A stretch of DNA of 64,000 bases from positions 30,137,062 to 30,201,061 of the forward strand of contig JADWOT020000001.1 in assembly GCA_036345935.2 (NCBI GenBank). Reading direction: 5' to 3'. The translations under genes and the position numbers were made by a program. Shown one piece after another: positions 52,763-62,045 of this stretch. The notes below the pieces were generated by a model. That model ran no database searches, was not told where the DNA came from, and was given only the letters and a program-made list of their open reading frames with translations. The number at the start of each line of letters is the position of its first letter. The stretch's first letter is position 1. The stretch comes from Taenia hydatigena (taxonomy: Eukaryota > Platyhelminthes > Cestoda > Cyclophyllidea > Taeniidae).

Positions 52763-53650
52763 ACGCATTAGCACCGTTGGCTCAAACGCCCACACGCAGG
52801 TGACTGAGAGGCGCATTACTTGTCCACTTTCGAGCATCATTGACTAAGTGGCGTGTGCATACGTACGCCATCTCGAACTGCTGGACATTTCGCAGTCATT
52901 TACACCTTGAATTTTGTATACTCACACGATCTTGGGTATCTGCATGACTCTAATCGAACCCGATGTCAGTAGGTGGCAGTTACGCACATTGTAGTCTTGA
53001 GTGGAAGTGTGCCGAAGTCTGGGCAGTGTCTATCTCTCACGGGAGACAGACTTGACTTGCAGTTTAGCCTCCCTCGACGCTGATCTCTCTCTTGTCCAAA
53101 AACCTCTCGATGAGTCCGACTTCGCTGCCACTAATCTCGCCGTGGACTTCCGAGATGGTCTGCGTCTGGTGTAAGTTATCAGCCACACCTTTCTACTCAT
53201 TTGCTTATAAGTAGTTGGCGTTTTGGAATCACCTTGAGTAAGAATGTGGTTGTTTGGTCAAGTAGGCTTCCAGCTTATTATTCTAAAGTAAATCATCGGC
53301 CCTCGTGGCTATCCTTTATGAGGTACTGTCGTCCCACACTGTCTTGTCCTCTGATTGTGTGAGTGAAGTGGAGAGTCTTTTCTCCCTTGTCCAATGCCTT
53401 TGGTCAGCGAGATCGAGGGTGAGACTCCTTCTGCGGCGTCATCAACCGCATTAGTGTAGGTAGTGCCTACTGCGTCGACTTGTCATGTAGGTGTCATGTT
53501 TCTCTTGACAATTCAACATTCACATCCACGCATTCGATTAGGCTGTCGTTTGACCCGACAATTCTGGAAGAGACATTGTACTTGGCGACAACCAACAAGT
53601 TAATTTAACCTGAACTCGGATCTAGAAAATTTTATTCTGGTGAGCAATTC

Positions 53651-53825
53651 CAGTCTTAATCACGAACCCTTCAACTGAAATGGATGTGAGTTGCGGTAGG
53701 GTTGGGTAGATGGATGCGGAATGTAAGGTCGATTATTTGATGAATGGAGTGTAGACGTAGACCAAAACCACTCAAGTCGCTCGTGTCGCGTTGCTTCCCT
53801 CTGCAACTACACGCTAATCACAACC
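53651..53825. other. Short spacer after copy B
   Basis: The stretch 53.6-53.69 kb is shared with 31.11-31.14 kb (the end of copy C), which defines the outer edge of the duplication. Nothing else. Confidence 0.5.
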
Positions 53826-53960
53826 AGCAGATCCAAGGATGCCGATGTGGTTGATGCTAGAAAGTACTGGAAAGGGTTCTGTTCTGACCCACTTACTGTT
53901 TCCTTCTCCTAATGACTCGACTAATCCAAACCACCTCTTACATGCGAAAATCGCATTACA
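53826..53960 (+). repeat. R4 repeat, third copy
   Basis: Matches 25.68-25.80 kb directly, including GATCCnAnGATGCnGATGTGGT and the TCGACTAAT block. Confidence 0.7.
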
Positions 53961-54039
53961 AGGGCTGTCTTGTGGTGGCATGTCACTCATACACGATGCG
54001 AATGTACCAACATAAGACATTAACATTCACTAGATGGTT

Positions 54040-54900
54040 TTAAGGGAAAAGTTGGGCAAAGCCTAAGATTTCTTGGGACTGCAGTCCACTCTAACAATGG
54101 ATGAATGCCAGATCGCTCCCACATTGCAGAGGAAATTTTCGCAGTCTAGACAACTTGGAGGTGAGAATCGAGCGACTTTATTAGCTCAACGAGGCACGTT
54201 TTACTAGCATCACTTGTTTAGTGATTGGGTTACAAATGGGTGCAAAAAGAGGCCCACTTGTGAAGGGTCTCGATCCACATTGACTGAGGGTTGGCTTGCA
54301 GGAAGCGTGATGCTGTTGTAATGTCAGCAGCGATGTATCGTTACATCCTAAAAGATGTTTAACAGAGTGAGCGTCTTCACATATACCAGTAGATGGAATG
54401 CAGGTAAATGCAATCTCTCTCACTACAGGCATTAGTAATGGAGGTGGGATGATAAAGGTTGGGGACGTTCGGAGAAACACTGATGCTGTTGCTGCACCGC
54501 CGCTGTCTCTGTAATTAGCGCCGTCGCAAGGAGGCAGAGATGCACGCATATGCACCATTCTGCTAATCAAAGCGGCCAGATTGACCACCACATCATTCAC
54601 TAACGTTAACAATTCCACAGAATACGCATCTGGCTTCGGCACTGTCATCATCTGCATTTAGGGAAGTAAAGTACTCACTGAACCGGTGGCATTTCATGGG
54701 TGAAGAGTGCTTCCTGGCTGCTCTCACTCTAACCGTTCGGAGGGAATGCAAGCTAAACAGGCAAATGCAGAGGAGAGGGATACCGAATGCAAACACATGA
54801 ACCAACAGATCCATCGAAACCTGTCACAGGCTCAGCTTCGACTCTTCTATGGTGCAATGGTGAGAGAGGCAGAGTGATGAGTGTTATGCTAATCTGCAAG
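54040..54900 (-). repeat. R0 dispersed repeat, near full-length inverted copy
   Basis: The longest open reading of the family is here: 158 residues on the minus strand at 54181-54657, containing the LLTLVNDVVVNLAALISR block and the KPTLSQCGSRPFTSG block. A second minus-strand run at 54593-54814 begins MDLLVHVFAFGIPLLCICLF, a signal-like or membrane segment, followed by a basic patch (RVRAARKHSS). The other copies have the equivalent of this segment in broken form. Confidence 0.75.
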
Positions 54901-55429
54901 CCAACAGAGGAGGTGAAAATGTCCTCACACCAAGGTCGACAATAATGGCAACGCCTTTGGTGCTGATTTGGATGACACTACGCTCTTAGTGACTCAGCTG
55001 CAAACTTGGCCGGCCATTTGTACTGAAATCGTTCGTTAGAGAGAAAACTTGCAAATAACTGCTGGTCTTCCTATTAACCACCTAGTCCGTCTGTTAAAAA
55101 TAGCTTGCAACCTAGCCAACTCAAACAGACAAAAGCTCGGACGCTTATCGCTGACAAGCAGCAGAACGGAAAATGAAACACTTTAATTGTTTTCTGCGTC
55201 AGTTCCGTCCTTGGTGGGTTGCTTTGACCAAGTTGCTAGATTATGTCACCTGAGGTTTGTTTGAGGACGACATATCATTGATTGCTGAAGACCTTTAGCT
55301 TGCCTTTGCATAAGAGGTACAATGAGAGAATGGAGCTGAGTTGACAGTCCTACCGACTTTCTGTCCATCGACAGCGCAAATCAACTCCTAACTCTAAATT
55401 CCGGTTTACACACCTTCCAAAGTCTGTTA

Positions 55430-55834
55430 TGTTGGAGTGATCCCTCTCGCCACTGCAGTATACACTATGTGCTGAGATTCTCCTTCGCCAACTCCACGAC
55501 TGTCTGTTGAGACATCTATCATCACGTATCGATGCATTTGGTCTTTCAATAAGCCGTACTGTCAGCAACGTCTGTTCAACGAGGCATTTGCATTCTCATT
55601 GTAATGGCCGCAACGAGCACCAACTCTCTTCATACGGTGCTGGATGACTTCGAGTTTAGTAGAGCACCAAGCACAGAGGCATAGCAGAGAATGGTGGTAA
55701 TCTTTGCTAATTTGGGTATCGTTGGCGCAACCGGCTAAAGCAATTGCCAAACCGAACATTACCATCACGATAATAGAGACACAGATGGCGATTGAAGACC
55801 AATAAGCGACAAGCGCAAGTGCAAGGTCACTTCC
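55430..55834 (-). CDS. Candidate membrane protein exon(s), unrecognised
   Basis: After an acceptor-like GATTGGGATAG at 55835 the minus strand is open for 90 residues: SDLALALVAYWSSIAICVSI, a long hydrophobic stretch through GLAIALAGC, then a Cys-containing polar part (LLCLCAWC) and NENANASLNRRC before a stop at 55562. Another frame directly after (TTGCTGACAG, then YGLLKDQMHRYVMIDVSTDS) continues to about 55430 and also looks coding. These may be two exons with a very small intron or one frame with a break. No family recognised; single long transmembrane helix likely. Confidence 0.4.
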
Positions 55835-55869
55835 CTATCCCAATCGCCATGGAAGACTAGTGTCGTCGA

Positions 55870-58375
55870 TTTCGCTGGCACTTCATTGTTAATGTTGTTT
55901 TGATCAGTGCTGCCACGAGGAGGCAGTCAAGTGATTCACTGCAGATTTGAACAGCCACATTAACAAATAAAGTTGATGTTACTCTGGCCGATTCCTTACC
56001 ACAGTGAGAAGATAGTTTCAGTTCTTCTCTTATTCTAATTATTGCATAAGGCCTCCTTCCAAGGACCTCTAGCCATGCATTTGAAAGGTATTGTTAATTT
56101 TACGGTCTTAGATCCTCGACGATGACACAATAACTAATCCTTGCTATAGCTACCAAGCTATAGTCAACTGCAACATCGCTGAAATGGCATCTGGCCTTCC
56201 ACATCATTGTGATAGTTGGCATTAGTAAAAAGGCTAGAACACTAAGTGCAGTGGTCATCGAGTCTCAAAGCACGCTAACCTCACTGGCCCGGTCATTTGT
56301 CCTAGACGACGGCAATGCATTCAGTACCGTCAACTGCCAAATGCTAAGCACACACAAATCTCAAAATCGGACATTTTAAGGAAGGGGACCTATCAGCCTT
56401 GCACTTTTAACCTTAAAACCACGTAACTGCATGCTTCACTCCTCCTTCTTCTCATCCACTCTTCCACCCCGCTCTCCTTTCCATCATACAAACCCTTTCC
56501 ACAATCGAACTCCTCATACCTTAAGCCATGCCTTCCCACCTCTCTCATTTTGTTCCTTTACTACCATACATCGCAACAAGTCTGCCCCCAAGAGCAGGCT
56601 AACACATTAGACAAAACAGTTTTCGATAATGAGTTGTCTTGCTTCACATATGCTCTGCCTTTGTTTCTTGGGCATAGATAGGCACTACGTCTGCACATTA
56701 GGGATAAGAGGTAGAGGAGGAGCAGTAAGGAGTTAAGTTGACAGCAACCCTTTTCGACCGACAATCTCTCCGCTCTTTATTCCTCTCATGCCAATGCGAT
56801 CGATTATTCGGTTCGGCATTAAAAAGAAAGTGTTTGGAAGAATAAAAGAAAGGACCAGAAGAAAGAAAATGTTGTGCACTTAATGGATTTAGGTGAGAGG
56901 GTGGAATAGAGGTAAGGAGAAAGTGAATAATTAGGTGTGTCACATGCATATAAAGGTGGGAAAAACGATGAAAGGTTAAAAAATAGTGGAGGAGATCTTG
57001 ATGGGTTTAGCGGCATAAATGAAGTAGGGAATAGGTGTTTTAGCTTACCCCTTCAAAACACTGTGATTCTTCCTTTTAAAAACGAGATGCATTGAGGGAA
57101 CGATTTGTGGCAGTGCGGTGCGTAGCACAAAGATAGTAGTGGAAGGTAAAGAGGGAGGAAGGAAGGAAGAAGGGGACCATTCCCTTTCTATTTGTAACTG
57201 CCATGCGCAAAAAAGAAAAAAAGCAAAAAAATGAAGATAAAAGAAGATGATATGCAGCTCTTTGTGTGGCTGACGTGCACCATTCAGATGAGCTTATCAA
57301 ATTATATTTCTGTTTATCAAGTTCCTTTCAGAGCACCGATTGGAACAGCGTGCTAAAATTTTAAGCAAAAATTAATTCAGAGCAAATGGCATTAAACCGT
57401 GAATTCAAGTTCCTTTGCTTAAGCCACCTCACGTACAATTTAGGATGATAGCGAAGAGCATGACTTTGCAAATACTAATGGTTGGCAACATTTGAAACTC
57501 TATTTTGCTACAGTCGCTCATACATTCATTTGCTAGCAAGAAGAATTGAAGCGGCGGCAGGAGAGGGCGGGCAGACGCACAGCATCAACTCATTGCAGCA
57601 TTTCTTGCTGCAAGCATCTTCGATGCTTGATACTGAATTGTGGCTTTTGTAAGGACACTTCTCTTTGAGTCTTAACGTTTGCAGGCATAATGGTTCTGCG
57701 GGTAAGGCATCTAAAAATAACTTATGACTGCAAAAATAAAGTGCAAAGACTAAAGTTTTATACTAATAGGCAATCACTATCCTTTGTCCTCGACTTAATT
57801 TTAGTGAGGAAGTTTGTGTATGCAAGGCGAGTGGATAAAGATGATTTCGCAATCAAAGGACTGTAAGTTTTAAATAAAAACAAAGTTTATTTAATGTTTT
57901 AAATCTCCTTCAATTCCATTTACATTTGCGGTTAGGGAGGGAATCTGACGCTAACCAACCTCAGTTCCACGCAATCTGCGGCACTGGCTAATCTTCGCAA
58001 TTATGAGGAACTAAGTTTCAGTGTCCTTGTCGACGCAGAACGACGGCACGATGACAGCTGCGGTCTGAATTAGTCTTTTAATTTACAAAGCCGAGGATCG
58101 ATACTCTCGTCGCGTCGATGTATTCCTTTCAGAGTGCGCTAGCATTCGTGAGCCTTCTAGTTCCCTTCCTTTTGCTCCAGCTCCACGTGGACTATGATGT
58201 GACGGCTATGGAGCCAAAGTAGAGAAGCACATGGGAAGGCAACGTCTGCTGCCAGAAGACAACCTACAAGGACGACTGTTGTGCAAAGTCGACATCAGAC
58301 GATGCCACTGCTAGACACTACGCGACACGCGCCACAGATTGATTCATGCTCATGTCAAATGAGAAGACGTCAGTC
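55870..58375. other. No gene recognised; purine- and AT-rich patches
   Basis: Minus-strand open runs at 56561-57016 overlap in different frames and are Ser/Phe/Leu-rich because of purine tracts on the plus strand (56.82-56.93 kb; GGAA repeats at 57145-57175). An AT-rich spacer follows. None shows a motif or exon edges. Confidence 0.5.
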
Positions 58376-58389
58376 AGACACTCAACTGC

Positions 58390-58655
58390 CAGATATGCTT
58401 ACGTACGCGTTGCGAAGCCTTCTGCCACTCATCTTGCTTCTCCGTCTTATCCTCGTTTCCACCACTTGGTTCATCGCCAGCATCTTCACCTCCTTTGGGT
58501 TCGCTTTCCTTGCCGCCAGCTTCATTCTCATTCTCCTCTACTTTTGCCTCCCACATCACCCCGCTCTCCATACCCTCGTCATTTTCAAAAGTTGCAAAGA
58601 CGTCAAGGAGCCAAAGCAGACAGAAATCGCAGAAGTTAGGGGAAGTTGTGCTACC
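58390..58655 (-). CDS. Candidate exon with acidic low-complexity region
   Basis: Between an acceptor-like GAATGGATGGTAG and a donor-like GTAC/GTAAGC the minus strand reads TTSPNFCDFCLLWLLDVFAT, then VEENENEAGGKESEPKGGED and EDKTEKQDEWQKASQR. The plus strand of the same stretch is an open, very hydrophobic frame (58281-58679, 132 residues), so the strand is not certain. The acidic Gly/Glu/Lys composition is common in disordered regions. No family. Confidence 0.35.
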
Positions 58656-58699
58656 ATCCATTCCTCCTCCTTCTACTAGTACCACTTCTCTTCCTTCCT

Positions 58700-59400
58700 T
58701 TAATCCATCTTCCCCTTTTCTTTTCTACGACTTTAGCATGCTGTAATTCAAAATTTTGCTAATAGGTATGCCAGTGCAATATACACCTCAGGGTAAAAAG
58801 CGAGAAGCAAATAATTAAAGCGTGCCATTAGGTTCGAATGCATTTTGTCATCACAAAGTCAAGTCCTTCCTGTTGCATTCGGCAGCGTGGCTATAGGAGC
58901 AGGTAGATGAAAGCAAATAGAAGTAGTAGGAAGCGGAAGCCGATTCGACAACAATGACAATTGTCTACCTCTTTCTTCTTCTCAACCTCCTTTTCCTCTT
59001 CTCACTTACGCATTGCTTCTTCTATTTCAGTTAAATAAACGTGTTACTTCGCCACCATCAATCAGGTACAATTGCTACCCTTGTCTTCTCTGTTGCGAAG
59101 AAAGAACTCGCGCAGATACGTAATTAGGGACAGCCATCAGGAAATCACCTTCGTCAGCTCTGTAGCAATGTTTAGGGGTAAGTTGCCAATTCCCTTCATG
59201 CAGATATGCCTTTAACGCTTTGTTCATCTCATTTCTTATGTCCCTCTCGCATGTGATTGCAAATGGTCTAATCGACAGCAGGAGTAGGAGCAGAATCATA
59301 AGCAGATGTAGTGAAACAAAAGCCGTGTAGCACCTTTGGCAAAACTAGGCCTAGCTAGGCCGGACTATACTGGACTGATTCAAATACGGGTGGAGTGGCC
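58700..59400. other. No gene recognised
   Basis: A short minus-strand open run at 59075-59299 begins with a Leu-rich stretch that could be a signal peptide, but nothing supports expression. A GGCCTAGCTAGGCC near-palindrome lies at 59347-59360. Confidence 0.45.
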
Positions 59401-59411
59401 ACGTATGCCTG

Positions 59412-59485
59412 ATTATGACAGTCCGAACCCGCCTAGTGCAACTGCTGGTAACGTGCGATGGGGTCTTTCTCTTCCACCTGGCAGG
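59412..59485 (+). CDS. Candidate exon, unrecognised
   Basis: Acceptor-like GATTATGACAG and donor-like CTGGCAG/GTATTA bound the run RTRLVQLLVTCDGVFLFHLA. It is GC-rich relative to its flanks. The plus frame stays open to 59765 without motif. No family. Confidence 0.25.
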
Positions 59486-59772
59486 TATTAGGGACCAATG
59501 TACACATGCGGCAAGAAGGTCTGGTGACGTCTTTGAGATGGTAAAGCGGGTCCCTCTTTCCTCCTCCGCCCACATGCCCCACTCCGATCCATTTTCAGCG
59601 AGTCACTTCTTGTTTATCTCCCAATCACTGTGTGCGCTCTTAAGTACCGCGTCTTTCATTAAGTTTTATCGCTTATGCTTCATTTGTTCAAATCCTAGCA
59701 GATGGAGGAAAGAGTGCTGCCTGCAATTAGTCCTCTACCGACCTTCTTTGTTTCGGAGTCAGTGATGCCAAG

Positions 59773-60117
59773 ATGCCTCACGCATCTGAATCCCCCACTA
59801 TTCTGCCACTTTCACCTACGACTAGGATCAGAGGAATGAGTGAAGCTGGCTGCAGGGACAATGCTGACGTCTCTTCACGGGCCTTCTTCTGCGTTGAAGG
59901 GGTTAACAGATTACAAACGCCGAGTGGAGGATTAAGGAAAGTGGGGCGCAAAGTCAAGATTGCGACGACTAAGTTGTGTATGCTGCGAGCAGCTGAAGAT
60001 CACCTTGAAGTTTCCAGAATGTGCAATTACATCGCGATAGGCGGGGCATCGATTGCTTTATTGATGAAAATATTGATTTATTGGTCAGTTGGTCAACAGC
60101 CAATGATGACCTTGTAG
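59773..60117 (+). CDS. Candidate open frame, 114 residues
   Basis: Protein-like composition with a basic middle (GGLRKVGRKVKIATTKL) and a hydrophobic end (YIAIGGASIALLMKILIYW). The minus strand overlaps another open run (59969-60352). No motif or exon edges; may be chance. Confidence 0.2.
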   Translation: MPHASESPTILPLSPTTRIRGMSEAGCRDNADVSSRAFFCVEGVNRLQTPSGGLRKVGRKVKIATTKLCMLRAAEDHLEVSRMCNYIAIGGASIALLMKILIYWSVGQQPMMTL

Positions 60118-60383
60118 AAGAATGACGCCAACTGCAAAGCTGTAAGCAGTTGCAGTCGTGGGCGTATAGTAGAGTCCTTCTGCAGCGCCAGTTTACTTGA
60201 GTAGAGAGATGAGCGGAGGTGGAAGGAGGTGAGTTTGGAAGGTGATTTGCCATCACATTGGGTGAGAAGGTAAAAAAAATAAAACGGAAAGGGATGTAAT
60301 AGAACGGAGAAGAGCCGAGGAAGCAGCGCAGCAGAGAACAGAACAAAATCATTGATTAAGGAATGCTTTGACACCATGTTGCT

Positions 60384-60620
60384 TCAATGTTGATCTTCGC
60401 ATAGTGCTGCATTCAGCAGCATATAAGTCGCTGTCAATAATGTGTGGGCTGTCGGCGCATTCCCTTTTTTGTTAAAGAGATCGCACTGTCTGCAGTCTTT
60501 GATCGCTTCTAACGTGTCAGTTACAAGGGCACGGATTTGGCGTGAATCCTCATTCAATGGAAACCATTGGTTGATTGCCTCTTTGGGAGTCCCTTTAAGC
60601 CGATCATCTTTCCCGTAAGG
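60384..60620 (-). CDS. Terminal exon of an unrecognised protein
   Basis: The exon starts after ATATCTTTTTGAAG and is open for 78 residues to a stop. It reads PYGKDDRLKGTPKEAINQWF, then PLNEDSRQIRALVTDTLEAI, KDCRQCDLFNKKGNAPTAHT and LLTATYMLLNAALCEDQH. It is helical, with balanced charge and no low complexity, which makes it one of the more convincing unassigned exons. The minus strand just upstream (60.67-60.80 kb) has another Lys/Arg-rich open run (SLRKFDRNLRTNKKDDQHSR) that could be the preceding exon. I do not recognise the family. Confidence 0.45.
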   Translation of the reverse strand, partial: PYGKDDRLKGTPKEAINQWFPLNEDSRQIRALVTDTLEAIKDCRQCDLFNKKGNAPTAHTLLTATYMLLNAALCEDQH

Positions 60621-60626
60621 CTTCAA

Positions 60627-61755
60627 AAAGATATGTAAGGTATATTACAGCTATCGTGCCACTTGCATTAGCATCAAGTTGTCAAATGCAATCTTGAGCC
60701 TAAAGAAAAGACAATGCCTACTGTGCTGGTCATCCTTCTTGTTCGTTCTCAAATTCCTATCAAATTTCCTAAGTGACGACATGTTTCTTGAATGCTTTAA
60801 AGCAGCCCTGGATTAATTTACCAGCAATTCAAACATCAAGACAACCCTATTCTCTTCAAATCGTTGGGTCTTTGTTATCCTTGCTCCCAAAGTGACTTTC
60901 AAGCACATTTGAAAGCTATCTCAATTGTCTGCTTGTATTAGTTATCCCCCATCAGTTGGCACGCGATCACCCACAGTGCACTAGTGCGATTATTTTGTAA
61001 AACATGTAATTACCTATATCACCACCAGAACAATATGTCAAGTGTGCAGATGACCTAAATCGGTAGAGTGCGACACCAAAAAGAGGTTAAAGGGCTTCAA
61101 TAATGGCAGTGGAAGTAGAGATTGAAGATAGCCGAGGAGAAGTCGTAAGGCACGTTCGTTCAGTCTACTTTGGACAACCGACTCTTCCAATCAATCACAT
61201 TTGAATGTGACAAATATTATTGCTGAGTTCCTAAATCGCTTCCAACTTTAACCCCATTTCGCTTTAACTTACCGTTGTTTGGTGTAAGCTCCTCATAAAC
61301 CTTTGATAACGATGCAAATAATTATCGCTTTTTGTTATTTCTATGCAGGAAATGCCAGTGTGAAGAAAATGAGGCCAACCGTCATAAAAAAAAGAAGATT
61401 TACAGGCTCGACGTATTAATCTCAGTAAGCTAGACATTTACACTCAGGAAATTATCCACAGAAGTAGCGGTGGAATGGTTTAAGAAACAGCTAATAAGCA
61501 AACTCTAACCTGATTGCAAGCAGGCAGAGAGACTGTAGACGCGCCACAAGGCATCGCCACAAAAGTGCTGAATGAATTACGGAAACTGAAGGGCATCGCA
61601 ATGCTTAGGTACAGTCTGTCGCCTAAGCAGCATCCCAATGCCCAGAGACCCCAGCGAGGTGCATGAGCTGAGAAGACTCCTGTTGTTGGCTTTAAGATAG
61701 TTCAGCTGCCTTTACTTGGGCGACTTCCTTTCAAATATTGTTCCTTAAGCATAAT
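60627..61755. other. Possible intron and spacer
   Basis: Apart from the Lys/Arg-rich minus-strand run near 60.67-60.80 kb, nothing is supported. Confidence 0.4.
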
Positions 61756-61983
61756 TCAGTCAAGCGGGTTTCGCCCGTTCACATCCATGCATAACACACG
61801 CACCTCCTCAATCCAAATTTTTTGGCATGCGTGACATGCATAAAATGTTCCGCAGTTAGTATTGAGGCTACGATGCTTAACAGATGGACTCGTTTGGCCA
61901 AAAATATAGGCAGTAAAAGGATAAAAAGCTGCTTGCTTATCTTTAGGCATGGCAAGGTTAAAAAAGCGTACGAATAACTTCAT
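61756..61983 (-). CDS. Candidate terminal exon with a Cys/His cluster
   Basis: The minus strand is open for 75 residues: FVRFFNLAMPKDKQAAFYPF, then TAYIFGQTSPSVKHRSLNTN, CGTFYACHACQKIWIEEVRV and LCMDVNGRNPLD and a stop. The C-x4-C-x-x-C pattern with a flanking His could be a small zinc site (inference). The start is not defined by a clear acceptor. A short duplication in the flank (61.98-62.04 kb and 62.58-62.64 kb) lies just upstream. Confidence 0.35.
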   Translation of the reverse strand: MKLFVRFFNLAMPKDKQAAFYPFTAYIFGQTSPSVKHRSLNTNCGTFYACHACQKIWIEEVRVLCMDVNGRNPLD

Positions 61984-62045
61984 TTTAGAGGTTAGAAAGG
62001 AATGACTTTAAGTGCGCATCCATGTGTACGAAACAGAGGAATTGG
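61984..62045 (+). repeat. Short direct repeat (partner 62578-62640)
   Basis: TTAGAGGTTnGAA followed by GGAATGACnTTAAGTGCnCATCCA is found twice, about 595 bp apart, and continues with ACGAAACAnAG / AGGAAACACAG. Confidence 0.65.

Larger units (their letters stand above)
47200..53650 (+). repeat. Copy B of the triplicated locus (direct)
   Basis: Collinear with copy A. Differences include the insertion at about 47.75-48.3 kb, a missing block opposite 37.24-37.31 kb (the SHYCDMSVVGAHMDG region), and many small changes. Some reading frames are better kept here (49593-49671, 50117-50182, 50211-50537, 52537-52762), others worse (the MIC10-like domain). Confidence 0.85.

Noticed and set aside
56561..57016. 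Overlapping minus-strand open frames
   Set aside because: Three frames open together over purine-rich sequence, Ser/Phe/Leu-rich translations and no exon edges; composition effect.
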